64,000 nt of DNA, taken from assembly GCF_030816295.1 (NCBI RefSeq), contig NZ_JAUSXV010000001.1, positions 3,286,001 through 3,350,000 on the forward strand, in the 5' to 3' direction. The stretch's first letter is position 1; every line of letters begins with the position of its first letter. Positions 9,442 through 18,668 of the stretch are shown piece by piece. The notes beneath the pieces were generated by a model. It worked only from the letters and a program-made list of their open reading frames with translations, was not told the origin of the DNA and searched no databases. The stretch is from Microbacterium natoriense. Its GTDB lineage: Bacteria; Actinomycetota; Actinomycetes; Actinomycetales; Microbacteriaceae. Position numbers and translations under genes: made by a program.

Positions 9442-10113
9442 TCAGGAGCTCACGAGTCGATAGCCGACGCCGCGCACCGTCTCGATGAAGCGTCTCTCGC
9501 CGGCTTTTCGCCTGATCGCGCCGACGTGCACCTCGAGGGAGTGCGTGAAACCCCGCCAGTCGGTGTTCCACACCTCGCGGATCAGACGGTCCTTCGGCAC
9601 CGCGACTCCCGGATGCCGTGCCAGCACCGCGACGATGTCGAACTCCTTCGGCGTGAGGTCGACGGGCGCGTCGCTGACCAGCAGCCGTCGCGCCACGAGA
9701 TCGATCCGTACGTCGTCGCCGGACACCACGACGACGCGCTCGGCTTCGGTGTGGACGGGGCGCGAGCGCCGAGTGACGGCCTCGATCCGTGCGAGGAGTT
9801 CATGAACGTCGTAGGGCTTGACCACGAAATCGTCCGCACCGGCGCGAAGGCCTTTGATCCGCTCGGTGACCTGACTGCGCGCCGTGACGACGACGATCGG
9901 AACGTCGGAGCGCGCGCGGATACGCCGGCACAGGTCGATGCCGTCGACATCAGGCAGACCCAGATCCAGCAGGACGACCTCGGTGTGCGCGTCGAGGATC
10001 TGCAGGGCGGATGCTCCGTCCGACGCGCGTTCGGTCGCGTAACCCGACCTCGCGAGGAACGCGTCGAGCGCCGCTGCGACGCGCTCGTCGTCTTCGATTA
10101 TCAGAATCCGCAT
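9442..10113 (-). CDS. OmpR-family response regulator, GluR-like
   Basis: This 223-residue regulator has a receiver domain with acidic residues D8-D9, phospho-acceptor D50 in VVLLDLGLPD and K about 99 in VVKPYD, followed by a winged-helix DNA-binding domain (VDLTPKEFDIVAVLARHPG ... HVGAIRRKAG). It starts the operon regulator-kinase-TAXI and is followed at three bases by the kinase. Its probable target is the direct repeat at 7065-7084 upstream of gluA. The start is ATG, with GGGGCAGG upstream as a weak ribosome site. Confidence 0.92.
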   Translation of the reverse strand: MRILIIEDDERVAAALDAFLARSGYATERASDGASALQILDAHTEVVLLDLGLPDVDGIDLCRRIRARSDVPIVVVTARSQVTERIKGLRAGADDFVVKPYDVHELLARIEAVTRRSRPVHTEAERVVVVSGDDVRIDLVARRLLVSDAPVDLTPKEFDIVAVLARHPGVAVPKDRLIREVWNTDWRGFTHSLEVHVGAIRRKAGERRFIETVRGVGYRLVSS

Positions 10114-10218
10114 CGATCCTGCCCCTTTTCAGCCGGCGCCCCCTCGCGCGGCGGACATCACCGCGCGCTACCGGGGATCTACCGTACCAGCCGGGCGAGG
10201 GCGCTCATGACCGGTCAA

Positions 10219-11031
10219 TCACGACCCGGACGCGGCACGCTGTGCGAAGGCGCTCTCATACAGGCACACGCTCGCCGCCGTCGCGAGGTTCAGCGACTCG
10301 GCCCGTCCGAAGATCGGCAGTTTCAGCACATGGTCGGCGAGCGCGAGTGCATCGTCTTCCAGACCCCGCGCCTCATTGCCGAAGAGCCAGGCGGTCGGCT
10401 GCGCGAGGACCCCTTCTGCGCGCGCCGCGAGCAGATCGTCGCCCTTGACATCGGCGGCGAGCACGTTCAGTCCCGCAGCGTGCGCGTGCGCGATGACCTC
10501 GCGGAGGTCGGCCGCGACGGAGACGGGAAGGTGGAACAGCGACCCCGTCGTGGCGCGCACCACCTTGGGGTTGTAGGGGTCGACCGTGCGCCCCGTGAGC
10601 ACGACGGCATCGGCGCCCGCCGCATCGGCCGCGCGGATGATGGTGCCGAGGTTGCCGGGGTCGCGGATCTCCTCGCAGATCGCCACGAGACGCGGGGCGG
10701 AGGCGAACACCTCGCGGACCGCGGTCGGGGTCTGCCGGACCACTGCGACGAGCCCCTGGGGCGTGACGGTGTCGGCCATCGCTCCCAGCACGTAGTCGGT
10801 CACGTGCACGGCGTCGACGCCGGCATCCGCCGCCTTCGCCCGGATGTCGGGGTGCTTCTCCCAGCCATTCGTCGTCGCGAACAGCTCGACGATCGCATCC
10901 GGCCGGTACGTCAGCGCCTCGCGGACGGCCTGCGGGCCCTCGAGAAGGTACAGCCCGGTCTCGGCGCGCGCACTGCGCTTGGTCAGTTTGGCGACGGCAC
11001 GGACTCGGGGGGACCGGGGGTTCTCCAGCAC
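10219..11031 (-). CDS. TrmH/SpoU-family RNA 2'-O-ribose methyltransferase
   Basis: This 270-residue knotted (SPOUT) methyltransferase has an N-terminal substrate-binding domain (about 1-110). The three SpoU motifs follow: RDPGNLGTIIRAADAAGAD, LFGNEARGL and PIFGRAESLNLATAASV. It transfers methyl from SAM to a ribose in rRNA or tRNA; the exact site is not predictable. The start is a GTG with TAGACT six bases upstream and no ribosome site, suggesting a leaderless mRNA. In other bacteria this family often sits near pheST and rplT. Confidence 0.9.
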   Translation of the reverse strand: MLENPRSPRVRAVAKLTKRSARAETGLYLLEGPQAVREALTYRPDAIVELFATTNGWEKHPDIRAKAADAGVDAVHVTDYVLGAMADTVTPQGLVAVVRQTPTAVREVFASAPRLVAICEEIRDPGNLGTIIRAADAAGADAVVLTGRTVDPYNPKVVRATTGSLFHLPVSVAADLREVIAHAHAAGLNVLAADVKGDDLLAARAEGVLAQPTAWLFGNEARGLEDDALALADHVLKLPIFGRAESLNLATAASVCLYESAFAQRAASGS

Positions 11032-11043
11032 GGTCTCAGTCTA
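11029..11043 (-). promoter_or_regulatory. Leaderless promoter of the SpoU methyltransferase gene
   Basis: TAGACT at 11043-11038 (minus) is followed by six bases and the GTG start. No Shine-Dalgarno is present. Confidence 0.55.
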
Positions 11044-11090
11044 GGGACAGCGAGGAGCTTTCCCTGCCAGCCTCGTCCTCGCCTGCAGAG

Positions 11091-11105
11091 TAGGGTGCCT
11101 CAATG
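11091..11105 (+). promoter_or_regulatory. Leaderless promoter of the DUF2809 gene
   Basis: TAGGGT (11091-11096) is followed by six bases and ATG at 11103, with no ribosome site. Confidence 0.55.
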
Positions 11106-11552
11106 ACCTCTCCCCCAACGGTGGTGACTCGTCGCCGGACAGTGCTCGCGGGTCTCGCCGTCCTCGTCGTCGCCACCGGTCTGCTCGTGCATCGGTTCGT
11201 CGGCGGGCAGCTCGGCGACATCGCGGGCGACGCCTTGTATGCGGTGCTGATCTATCTGATTGCGGCGTTCGCGCTGCCGCGCTCCCCCGGGATGAGGCCG
11301 GCACTGATCGCCCTCGTGTTCTGCACAGGAGTAGAGCTTCTCCAGTTGACCGGCCTTCCGCAGGTCTGGGCCGCGGCTTTCCCGCCCTCCGCCCTGGTGC
11401 TCGGATCCGGTTTCGACCCGCGCGACCTCGTCGTCTACGCGCTGGCCGTCATCGTCGCGGCCGCCGCCGACGCGCTGCTCGCCAAGACGTCCCGCTCGAC
11501 GCCCGTCGGACATGCGACAGGGCGCCCTCCCGAAGGAGAGCGCCCTGTGTAA
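11103..11552 (+). CDS. DUF2809-like integral membrane protein
   Basis: This 149-residue protein has about four hydrophobic helices and the family-like core [15 protein letters not shown] and [15 protein letters not shown]. No enzymatic function is known for the family. It is transcribed alone, divergent from the methyltransferase and convergent with rplT. The last dozen codons lie inside a strong hairpin (11517-11548), so its C-terminal tail ([11 protein letters not shown]) is shaped by the terminator sequence. Confidence 0.75.
   Translation: MTSPPTVVTRRRTVLAGLAVLVVATGLLVHRFVGGQLGDIAGDALYAVLIYLIAAFALPRSPGMRPALIALVFCTGVELLQLTGLPQVWAAAFPPSALVLGSGFDPRDLVVYALAVIVAAAADALLAKTSRSTPVGHATGRPPEGERPV
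11517..11548. terminator. Bidirectional terminator-like hairpin between DUF2809 and rplT
   Basis: ACAGGGCGC (11517-11525) pairs with GCGCCCTGT (11540-11548). An inner CTCC/GGAG stem closes a CGAA loop. It overlaps the 3' end of the DUF2809 gene and lies 12 bases past the rplT stop. Confidence 0.7.
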
Positions 11553-11560
11553 AGAGGTGC

Positions 11561-11947
11561 TTACGCAGCCGACTTCGGCGCGTTGACGTCGGAAGGCAGG
11601 GCCTTCTTCGCCGTCTCCACCAGCGTGGTGAAGGTGGCGGCGTCGTTGACCGCGAGGTCAGCGAGCATACGACGGTCGACCGTGACACCCGCGAGGCCCA
11701 GGCCCTGGATGAAGCGGTTGTAGGTCATGCCGTTCTGGCGGGCAGCGGCGTTGATGCGCTGGATCCAGAGACGGCGGAAGTCGCCCTTGCGCTTGCGACG
11801 GTCCCGGTACGAGTAGACCAGGGAGTGGATGACCTGCTCTTTGGCCTTGCGGTAGAGGCGCGAACGCTGACCGCGGTAGCCGGAGGCGCGCTCGAGGATG
11901 ACCCGACGCTTCTTGTGAGCGTTTACCGCCCGCTTGACTCTTGCCAT
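11561..11947 (-). CDS. rplT: 50S ribosomal protein L20
   Basis: This 128-residue basic protein begins [15 protein letters not shown] and has the L20 core [17 protein letters not shown] and [15 protein letters not shown]20 binds 23S rRNA early in 50S assembly and in some bacteria represses this operon. It is last in infC-rpmI-rplT and ends in a hairpin. The C-terminus carries a short Lys/Ala tail. Confidence 0.98.
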   Translation of the reverse strand: MARVKRAVNAHKKRRVILERASGYRGQRSRLYRKAKEQVIHSLVYSYRDRRKRKGDFRRLWIQRINAAARQNGMTYNRFIQGLGLAGVTVDRRMLADLAVNDAATFTTLVETAKKALPSDVNAPKSAA

Positions 11948-11979
11948 TTTCCTGTGTTCCTATTCGTGCGTTCGGGCGC

Positions 11980-12174
11980 TCAGCGACCGAGAAGCTTCTT
12001 GGCGACCTTGGTGTCAGCCTTCGACAGCACCTGGTCCTGGTTGAGGCGACGGGTACGACGGCTCGACTTGTGCTCGAGGTTGTGGCGCATTCCGGCCTGC
12101 TGCTTCTTCAGCTTGCCGCTGCCGGTGATCTTGAAGCGCTTCTTAGCACCCGAGTGGGTCTTCTGCTTCGGCAT
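11980..12174 (-). CDS. rpmI: 50S ribosomal protein L35
   Basis: This 64-residue very basic protein reads [21 protein letters not shown] and has the usual family length. It lies between infC and rplT, 32 bases before rplT and 72 bases after infC, in the standard order. Confidence 0.98.
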   Translation of the reverse strand: MPKQKTHSGAKKRFKITGSGKLKKQQAGMRHNLEHKSSRRTRRLNQDQVLSKADTKVAKKLLGR

Positions 12175-12246
12175 CTTCTCTTCCTTCGTATGGCGCCTTT
12201 TCAGGCGACGGTGTCAACCCGCGGTGCGGGAGTCTGGGGGCGGGAG

Positions 12247-12871
<625 letters not shown>

Positions 12872-12874
<3 letters not shown>

Positions 12875-12886
12875 GCGTGACTCCTT
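12872..12886 (-). promoter_or_regulatory. infC ribosome-binding site and ATC start codon
   Basis: On the minus strand AAGGAG (12886-12881) is followed by six bases and ATC, then codons for SDPRTNERI, the normal IF-3 N-terminus. Rare AUU/AUC starts at infC allow IF-3 to repress its own translation in other bacteria. Confidence 0.75.
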
Positions 12887-13128
12887 AGACGATGGTTTCG
12901 GCCACCAGGATGCTGTCGGCATCCCGGGCGAAATCGGAGTCGTCCCCCACCCGCCGGCATTCAGACGCCGGCTCTGCACCCAGACAACCGGGGCATCTCT
13001 CGATGCGATCCGGTGGAGTGCTAGACCCGGTAGCCTTGAACGGCAAGCGCGGGTGGGAAGTGAATCCTCTTTCGTACCAGAGCATGACGCTCCGGAGCCC
13101 GACACAGTCTAACAGAAGGCAAGGCGAA

Positions 13129-13527
13129 GTGACGAACCAGGCATCGGACGAGGCTGCACGCGAGCGCGAAGAGCGCTGGGCGCGGCAGGAGGAGGCGGCT
13201 TCCTCCGCCACGCGGGACATCGCGGACGTGCCCGCTGTGGAGGTCATCACCACCGCCGCCGTGCATCTCATGAGCGCAGCCGCGGTCAAGCTCGGGCTCG
13301 CGGACGACCCGGATGCCGCAGCGCAGCTCGACCTCGACGAGGCTCGCAAGCTCATCAACGCTCTGGCCGGCCTCATCACCGCCGGCGCGCCGGAGATCAG
13401 CGACATGCACGCGAGGTCTCTGCGCGACGGGCTCCGGTCGCTGCAGCTCGCGTTCCGCGAGGCGTCGAGCATCCCCGACCCGATCGGCAAGGGGCCGGGC
13501 GAGAAGTGGACCGGGCCGGTCAACTGA
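13129..13527 (+). CDS. DUF1844 protein
   Basis: This 132-residue soluble protein has a charged N-terminus and the DUF1844 core: VPAVEVITTAAVHLMSAAAVKLGL, then LDLDEARKLINALAGLI. The function is unknown. The GTG at 13129 was chosen for its AAGG upstream and because homologous sequence begins there; the frame stays open further upstream without a plausible start. It is divergent from infC, a neighbourhood common in Actinobacteria. Confidence 0.85.
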   Translation: MTNQASDEAAREREERWARQEEAASSATRDIADVPAVEVITTAAVHLMSAAAVKLGLADDPDAAAQLDLDEARKLINALAGLITAGAPEISDMHARSLRDGLRSLQLAFREASSIPDPIGKGPGEKWTGPVN

Positions 13528-13561
13528 ACTGACCGCCCCGGGCTGCGGTCCTCCAGGCTCC

Positions 13562-13639
13562 GGGATTCGCTCCTCAGGCAAAGAGCGGGGACCCTCCCGC
13601 TTCGCGGGACCCTCCCGATTTGCCGGAGGAGCGAATCCC
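13562..13639. repeat. Large imperfect palindrome, probable bidirectional terminator
   Basis: GGGATTCGCTCCTC (13562-13575) pairs with GAGGAGCGAATCCC (13626-13639). After one mismatch GGCAAA pairs with TTTGCC. Inside, GGGACCCTCCCG is repeated directly around a CCCGC-TTC-GCGGG hairpin. It lies between two convergent genes. Confidence 0.7.
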
Positions 13640-13768
13640 TGCGCCTTCCGACCCTGCGCCCTCGCGTCACCGTTGACTTCGGCTGAAGAGCATGGGTGCG
13701 AACCGACTAGTCCTGGGCGACCAGTAGCGGGGCTCATCAAGCCGTTGTCTCGCTGTTCGCACACTGCC

Positions 13769-13810
13769 GGTCGTTGAGCGAGAGAGAGCAGCGAGCGAGA
13801 CGAAACGCGG
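13769..13810. repeat. Dispersed intergenic repeat (GTCGTTGAGCGAG ... GAGACGAAACG)
   Basis: This purine-rich element starts GGTCGTTGAGCGAG and ends GCGAGACGAAACGCGG. A related element lies at 46964-47040. From memory, similar short elements recur between Microbacteriaceae genes. Confidence 0.5.
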
Positions 13811-13850
13811 TGAGGCGCACGACTCATGCTCCGCGTCGGCACCGCATCGT

Positions 13851-14729
13851 TCAGGCCGAGCGGCGCAACTTCACGGTCAGGGAGTCGGCGAGCACGGCGA
13901 TGCGATCGTCTGCCGCCCAGCGTTGCGCGAGGCGCTGCAGGACCGCATCCAGCACATCTTTTTCAAGGCCGTCGACGAGCTCGAGGATCACCACGAGCTC
14001 GGGGCCGCGCAGACGCGCATCGGGGTCTCCCGCGTCGACCGCCACGTCGATCACAGCCAGCTCGTGCGCCACACTGGCCTGGAGAGCCTGGAATACCTCG
14101 GGCGACAGGAAGCTCGGCTCCCACGTCTGCCCCTGGGCGACCGCCCAGACGGCAGGACGGCGGAGCACGAACTCGGTCTCAGAGGTCGGATCCAGAACGA
14201 TCAGGTCGGTGTCCTCCGCCGAGGCCGCGAGAGCCGCACGCACCGCTTCTACCGGAATCGGCCGCGCGGTCGCATCCCACCTCTGCATCGCCTGCACAGA
14301 GGAGAAGACAGGCTGAACGCGACGCCCGTCAGGAGCGGCGACGGTCACGATCGACAATTCCTGGGTCTTGTCGACGACAAGCCCGGTGGGCCCGACGCCT
14401 TCGTCGCCCTTCTCGGCGACGAGAGGGATGAGGACGCGCGCCGAGCGGAAGGCGTCGACGACCTCGGCCTGCGACCCCTCACCCGACCGGAACCTCAGCA
14501 GGGCGTCGAGCAGAGCGGGATCAGCCGATCCGTCATCCCCGGCATGCGGGTTCGACTCGAAGCTGCGCCCCTCCCACGGGACGCCTGCCGAATCGCCGGC
14601 CCCGCCTGGAGGCGCCGAATCGCCGGCCCCGCCTGGAGGCGCAGAATCGCCGGCTCCGCCCTGACCGGCCGGGATGCCGTGGCCGTGCGACTCCGGTCCG
14701 CAGGAGAGGGGGTCAGTCTCCTGCGACAT
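13851..14729 (-). CDS. SseB-family protein
   Basis: This 292-residue soluble protein has a variable N-terminal region with three copies of a [13 protein letters not shown] repeat (about 24-48). The SseB N-terminal domain follows ([13 protein letters not shown] ... [12 protein letters not shown] ... [16 protein letters not shown] ... [17 protein letters not shown]). The family's role is unclear; it is not known to be a secreted effector in Actinobacteria. The chosen ATG (14729) overlaps the hisA stop by 17 bases, so it is a downstream member of the his operon. Confidence 0.8.
   Translation of the reverse strand: MSQETDPLSCGPESHGHGIPAGQGGAGDSAPPGGAGDSAPPGGAGDSAGVPWEGRSFESNPHAGDDGSADPALLDALLRFRSGEGSQAEVVDAFRSARVLIPLVAEKGDEGVGPTGLVVDKTQELSIVTVAAPDGRRVQPVFSSVQAMQRWDATARPIPVEAVRAALAASAEDTDLIVLDPTSETEFVLRRPAVWAVAQGQTWEPSFLSPEVFQALQASVAHELAVIDVAVDAGDPDARLRGPELVVILELVDGLEKDVLDAVLQRLAQRWAADDRIAVLADSLTVKLRRSA
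14587..14660. repeat. 27-bp in-gene tandem repeat in the SseB gene
   Basis: Two identical 27-base units (14587-14613 and 14614-14640) and a third diverged partial unit encode GGAGDSAPP repeats near the SseB N-terminus. The copy number could vary between strains. Confidence 0.85.
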
Positions 14730-15459
14730 CCAGCGCCTCGGCCAGCGTGAACGCGCCGGCGTAGAGAGCCTTGCCGACGATCGCGCCTTCGACGCCGAGC
14801 GGCACGAGCTCGCGAAGAGCGACGATGTCATCGAGATTGGCGATGCCGCCGGAGGCGACGACGGGTTTCGGAGTGCGCGACGTCATCTCGCGCAGCAGCT
14901 CGAGGTTCGGGCCGCGCAGCGTTCCGTCCTTCGTGACGTCGGTGACGACGTACCGGCTGCAACCGGCATCCTCGAGCCTGGCCAGGACCTCCCAGAGGTC
15001 GCCGCCGTCCTTGGTCCAGCCACGAGCGGCGAGCGTCGTGCCGCGCACGTCGAGGCCGACCGCGATCGCTTCGCCGTAGCGGCCGATCACGTCGGCCGCC
15101 CACTCCGGGTTCTCCAACGCGGCCGTGCCGAGGTTGATGCGTGTAGCCCCGCTCTCGAGCGCCGCCTCGAGGGTGGCGTCGTCACGGATGCCGCCGGAGA
15201 GTTCGACGTTCACGTTCTTGAACTGCTTGATGACCTTGCGCAGGATCGGCGCGTTGCTGCCGCGCCCGAAGGCCGCGTCGAGGTCGACGAGGTGGATCCA
15301 CTGCGCACCCTGTGCGACCCACTCCCCCGCGGCGTCCAGCGGGTCGCCATAGCTGGTCTCGCTTCCGGCCTCGCCCTGCGTGAGACGGACGGCCTTGCCG
15401 CCGGCGACGTCGACCGCAGGGAGCAGAGTGAGCGAAGGGGACTGTGCGAAGTCGTTCAT
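14713..15459 (-). CDS. hisA: Phosphoribosyl isomerase A (HisA/PriA)
   Basis: This 248-residue TIM barrel has [15 protein letters not shown] at the N-terminus, the acid residue in [10 protein letters not shown], and the phosphate loops ELSGGIRDD and [11 protein letters not shown]. It isomerises ProFAR to PRFAR in histidine synthesis. In Actinobacteria the PriA form also performs the TrpF step of tryptophan synthesis. The ATG at 15459 has AAGGA six bases upstream; an upstream in-frame start lacks this. It follows hisH by about 100 bases. Confidence 0.93.
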   Translation of the reverse strand: MNDFAQSPSLTLLPAVDVAGGKAVRLTQGEAGSETSYGDPLDAAGEWVAQGAQWIHLVDLDAAFGRGSNAPILRKVIKQFKNVNVELSGGIRDDATLEAALESGATRINLGTAALENPEWAADVIGRYGEAIAVGLDVRGTTLAARGWTKDGGDLWEVLARLEDAGCSRYVVTDVTKDGTLRGPNLELLREMTSRTPKPVVASGGIANLDDIVALRELVPLGVEGAIVGKALYAGAFTLAEALDVAGD

Positions 15460-15559
15460 GACGTCCTTGAGTGGTGGGAGGGCGCCCATGGCGGGCACGA
15501 GAAACGAGGGTACCCCTGCGATCGACGCTCACCCAAATGCGTGACGTCGAACACCGGGA

Positions 15560-16195
15560 TCAGAGGCTTCCGACCCAGTTGCGCAGCAGCTGGATGCCGG
15601 CGTCCCCCGACTTCTCCGGGTGGAACTGCGTGGCCGACAGCGGTCCGTTCTCGACCGCCGCGAGGAAGGGGTCGCCATACGTCGTCCATGTGAGCACGGG
15701 CTGCGGGAACGGCGGGATCACGTCGAGCTCCCACGACTGCGCGGCATAGGAGTGCACGAAGTAGAAGCGCTCGTCTTCGATGCCCCGGAACAGCACGCTG
15801 TCATCGCCGGGCTCGACCGTGTTCCAGCCCATGTGCGGGAGGACGGGGGCGTTGAGCTCGGTGACCGCACCCGGCCACTCGCCGAGACCCTCCGTGTCAC
15901 GCCCCCGCTCGACCCCGTGGGCGAAGAGCACCTGCATGCCCACGCAGATGCCGAGCACCGGTCGCCCGCCCGCGAGTCGACGGTCGATGATCTCGTCACC
16001 GCCGTGCGCGTACAGGGCGTCGCGGACGGCCTGGAAGGCACCGACGCCGGGCACGACGAGACCATCGGCCTCGAGCGCGAGCTTCTTGTCTCGCGTGAGC
16101 ACGGCATCCGCACCGGCGGCGACGAGAGCTTTGACCGCGGAGTGCACGTTGCCGGATTCGTAGTCGAAGACGGCGACTCTCGGTGCAGTGCTCAC
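15560..16195 (-). CDS. hisH: Imidazole glycerol phosphate synthase glutaminase subunit
   Basis: This 211-residue class I glutamine amidotransferase has the nucleophile Cys in [10 protein letters not shown] and the His/Glu pair in [11 protein letters not shown]. It delivers ammonia to HisF, whose gene is not in this window. The start overlaps the hisB stop (ATGA), showing tight coupling in hisC-hisB-hisH-hisA. Confidence 0.96.
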   Translation of the reverse strand: MSTAPRVAVFDYESGNVHSAVKALVAAGADAVLTRDKKLALEADGLVVPGVGAFQAVRDALYAHGGDEIIDRRLAGGRPVLGICVGMQVLFAHGVERGRDTEGLGEWPGAVTELNAPVLPHMGWNTVEPGDDSVLFRGIEDERFYFVHSYAAQSWELDVIPPFPQPVLTWTTYGDPFLAAVENGPLSATQFHPEKSGDAGIQLLRNWVGSL

Positions 16196-16803
16196 AGTGC
16201 GCCCTTGGTCGACGGGATGCCGTCGACCAGTGGATCGAGTGCCTTCGCCTGGCGGAACGCACGTGCGAACGCCTTGTACTCCGCTTCCGCGATGTGGTGC
16301 GGGTCACGGCCGCCGAGAACGCGCACGTGCACAGTGAGACCGGCGTTGAAGGTGATGGCTTCGAAAGAGTGACGCACGAGCGCGCCGGTGAAGTGGCCGC
16401 CGATGAGGTGGAACTCGAAGCCCGTCGGCTCGCCTTCGTGCACGAGGTACGGACGCCCCGAGATGTCGACGACAGCCTGAGCGAGAGCCTCGTCGAGAGG
16501 CACGAGAGCGTCGCCGTACCGCGAGATGCCCGACTTGTCGCCGAGTGCCTCGCGGATCGCCTGGCCGAGCACGATCGAGACGTCCTCGACCGTGTGGTGC
16601 GCGTCGATGTCGGTGTCGCCGGACGCGCGCACGGTGAGGTCGGTGAGCGAGTGCTTCGCGAACGCCGTGAGCATGTGATCGAAGAACGGCACGGAGGTGT
16701 CGATGTGACTGACGCCCGTCCCGTCGAGGTTCAACTCGAGTTCGACGGTCGACTCGGACGTGCTGCGGACACGACGAGAGGTGCGAGGCGCGGGGGTGCT
16801 CAT
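16192..16803 (-). CDS. hisB: Imidazoleglycerol-phosphate dehydratase
   Basis: This 203-residue single-domain enzyme has the metal-binding motifs [19 protein letters not shown], and [16 protein letters not shown]. It converts IGP to imidazole acetol phosphate. It lacks the phosphatase domain fused to HisB in enterobacteria, as is usual in Actinobacteria. The ATG at 16803 overlaps the hisC stop. Confidence 0.96.
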   Translation of the reverse strand: MSTPAPRTSRRVRSTSESTVELELNLDGTGVSHIDTSVPFFDHMLTAFAKHSLTDLTVRASGDTDIDAHHTVEDVSIVLGQAIREALGDKSGISRYGDALVPLDEALAQAVVDISGRPYLVHEGEPTGFEFHLIGGHFTGALVRHSFEAITFNAGLTVHVRVLGGRDPHHIAEAEYKAFARAFRQAKALDPLVDGIPSTKGAL

Positions 16804-17906
16804 GAAGCCGATCCTATCGAGGCGAGAGCGTCCAGGAACGCCGTGGTCTCCGCCTCGGTTCCCGCGGTGACGCGGAGGTGCCCGGGGATCCCGACGTCGC
16901 GGATGAGCACGCCCTGGTCGTACAGCCCCTGCCAGGTCGCCTTCGGATCGGACACGCCACCGAACAGGACGAAGTTCGACCAGGACTCGTGGGGGGTGTA
17001 GCCGAGCGCCTCGAGCGTGGCCGAGATGCGGTCGCGCTGCTCGACGATCTCGTCGACCATCCCCAGCATCACGTCGGCGTTGCGCAGAGCGGCGACGGCA
17101 GCGGCCTGCGTGAGCGCACTCAGGTGGTACGGCAGACGCACCAGCCTCAGTGCGTCGATGAACGCGGGGTCGGCGGCGAGATAGCCGACTCGGGCGCCCG
17201 CGAAGGCGAAGGCCTTGCTCATGGTCCGCGAGACGGCGAGGCGCGGACGCCCCTCGAGCAGGCTGAGAGCGGATGCCGCATCCCGCGGCGCGAACTCCTG
17301 ATAGGCCTCGTCCACGATCACGATGCCACGAGCCGCGTCGTACACCGCCTCGACCACGTCGAGCCCGAGCGGCGTGCCGGTCGGATTGTTCGGCGAGCAC
17401 AACAGGATCACGTCGGGATCCGCGTCGCGCACCTGCGCCGCGGCGTCGTCCGGGGTGATCGTGTAGTCCGGCTCGCGGGTGCCGGCCACCCAGCGGGCAC
17501 CTGTCCCCTGAGCGATCAGCGGATACATCGAATAGGTGGGCGCGAAACTGAACGCGGTGCGCCCAGGGCCGCCGAAGGCCTGCAGGATGTGCTGCAGCAC
17601 CTCATTCGATCCGTTGCCCGCCCAGATCTGCTCGGAGGTCAGACCGTGCCCGAGGTACGACGCGAACGCCTCACGCAGCGTCGTGAACTCCCGGTCGGGG
17701 TAGCGGTTCACGTCGCGGATCGCGACCGCGATGTCGTCGAGGATGTCGCTGGCGACAGCATCCGGCACCGGATGGGTGTTCTCGTTGACGTTGAGCGCGA
17801 TCGGGAGGGGAGCCTGCGGTGCACCGTAAGGCGTCAGCCCCCGGAGGTCGTCGCGAAGCGGCAGGTCGTCAAGAGAAGCGGTCACCCTTCCCATGCTAGA
17901 ACGCAC
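16800..17906 (-). CDS. hisC: Histidinol-phosphate aminotransferase
   Basis: This PLP fold-type I aminotransferase has [33 protein letters not shown] and the PLP lysine in [17 protein letters not shown]. It makes histidinol phosphate from imidazole acetol phosphate and glutamate. It is first in the his operon. The start is uncertain: GTG 17906, ATG 17894 and GTG 17885 ([13 protein letters not shown]) are all in frame and none has a well-placed ribosome site; 17906 gives 368 residues. Confidence 0.93.
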   Translation of the reverse strand: MRSSMGRVTASLDDLPLRDDLRGLTPYGAPQAPLPIALNVNENTHPVPDAVASDILDDIAVAIRDVNRYPDREFTTLREAFASYLGHGLTSEQIWAGNGSNEVLQHILQAFGGPGRTAFSFAPTYSMYPLIAQGTGARWVAGTREPDYTITPDDAAAQVRDADPDVILLCSPNNPTGTPLGLDVVEAVYDAARGIVIVDEAYQEFAPRDAASALSLLEGRPRLAVSRTMSKAFAFAGARVGYLAADPAFIDALRLVRLPYHLSALTQAAAVAALRNADVMLGMVDEIVEQRDRISATLEALGYTPHESWSNFVLFGGVSDPKATWQGLYDQGVLIRDVGIPGHLRVTAGTEAETTAFLDALASIGSAS

Positions 17907-17942
17907 CGGCTATGCAACCGAGCCAGGTGACACACTTCGCCC

Positions 17943-17970
17943 CTTGGGTTCCTGAGCCTGCCGAAGGACG
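17943..17970. repeat. Dispersed repeat (TTCCTGAGCCTGCCGAAGG)
   Basis: This is one of three elements of the type GG-TCCCTGAGCCTGTCGAAGG in the window (also near 43941 and 51641). It lies between hisC and the LysM gene and can form part of a hairpin with CCCAGAACC downstream. Confidence 0.5.
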
Positions 17971-17984
17971 CTCCCAGAACCGAA

Positions 17985-18024
17985 CGATGGTCAGTTCGTG
18001 TACATCGATGGTCAGTTCGTGTAC
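17985..18024. repeat. 21-bp tandem duplication at the LysM gene end
   Basis: CGATGGTCAGTTCGTGTAC occurs at 17985-18003 and 18006-18024. The second copy contains the last codons and stop of the LysM gene, so the gene end has been duplicated downstream. Confidence 0.85.
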
Positions 18025-18374
18025 CGAGCAGGGATCGCGAGCTCGTCACCGACCTGCAGGGTCGAACCCTCGAGCATGTTGAGGTCGCTGATCTCGTCCA
18101 TGACGCCGCGCGGGTCCTCATTCGGAGCGACCTTCGAGGCGATCGACCAGAGCGAGTCACCGGGCACGACCGTGACGGTCTCGAACGTCGCCGTGGAGAC
18201 CGCGTCGTTCGAGGCCAGAGCGCTGCCGCCGCTGAGGACGCCGAATGCGATACCAGCGGCGAGAGGGATCGACGCGAGAGCCAGGAGCACACGGCGACCA
18301 CGCGCCGTCACTCGCAGGCGCGTCGCCGGACGTGCCGGAAGAACTGCCGCGGTGCCGAAGGCGATGGTGCTCAT
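18012..18374 (-). CDS. LysM-domain protein divergent from lexA, probable SOS cell-division inhibitor
   Basis: This 120-residue protein has a basic N-terminus, one membrane helix at about 28-50 (VLLALASIPLAAGIAFGVL) and a C-terminal LysM domain (VTVVPGDSLWSIASKVAPNEDP ... DLNMLEGSTLQVGDELAIP) that should bind peptidoglycan outside. In Corynebacterium (DivS) and Mycobacterium (Rv2719c/ChiZ) a LysM protein sits divergent from lexA and blocks division after DNA damage. The context here is the same. The ATG has AAGGAG six bases upstream. A LexA-type operator overlaps its promoter. Confidence 0.85.
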   Translation of the reverse strand: MSTIAFGTAAVLPARPATRLRVTARGRRVLLALASIPLAAGIAFGVLSGGSALASNDAVSTATFETVTVVPGDSLWSIASKVAPNEDPRGVMDEISDLNMLEGSTLQVGDELAIPARYTN

Positions 18375-18485
18375 GTCGTGCTCCTTCTCGTCGCTTCCCT
18401 GCGGGAAGCCCCCTGAGGGGGAAGTTGGCGTAGCGTTCGCATTCAGGACTCGGCCGGGAGCCGTGGATGCGAAGCTACGTTCCGA

Positions 18486-18514
18486 ATCTATATTCGAATT
18501 CGAACATCTGTCAA
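18486..18514 (-). promoter_or_regulatory. Consensus sigma-70 promoter of the LysM gene
   Basis: On the minus strand TTGACA (18514-18509) and TATAGAT (18492-18486) lie 16-17 bases apart. It is the best -35/-10 pair seen in the window and its spacer carries TTCGAATTCGAA. Confidence 0.75.
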
Positions 18515-18515
18515 G
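18493..18515. promoter_or_regulatory. Imperfect LexA operator(s) in the LysM promoter
   Basis: TTCGAATTCGAA (18493-18504) overlaps a half-perfect site, TCGAACATCTGT. Actinobacterial SOS boxes read TCGAAC-N4-GTTCGA. Position in the -35/-10 spacer fits repression by LexA. Confidence 0.5.
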
Positions 18516-18521
18516 CGTTCT

Positions 18522-18537
18522 TCGAAACCTGGTTCGA
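18522..18537. promoter_or_regulatory. SOS box (LexA operator)
   Basis: TCGAAACCTGGTTCGA keeps both TCGAA and TTCGA arms at the right spacing, one base off the TCGAAC-N4-GTTCGA consensus. It lies between lexA and the LysM gene, eight bases upstream of the LysM -35. Confidence 0.8.
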
Positions 18538-18668
18538 GAATCTGCCGACACGCTCGAACAGATCTTCCAGATCGGCCCGTTTCTCGGATACGGTTTCGAT
18601 ACGGACACCACATCACGGACCACCGACATTCGAACTGCGGCCCCGGAATCACGCATCTAAGGAGCACG

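Larger units (their letters stand above)
13528..13850. other. Convergent intergenic region with large inverted repeat and dispersed repeat
   Basis: This 323-base gap lies between the DUF1844 and SseB stops. It holds a 78-base inverted repeat (13562-13639) and a short dispersed repeat (13769-13810). The remaining sequence, 13640-13768, shows no credible gene. Confidence 0.7.

Noticed and set aside
8689..11106. Plus-strand open frame of about 800 codons
   Set aside because: It runs antisense to the kinase, regulator and methyltransferase genes, all of which have clear family motifs.
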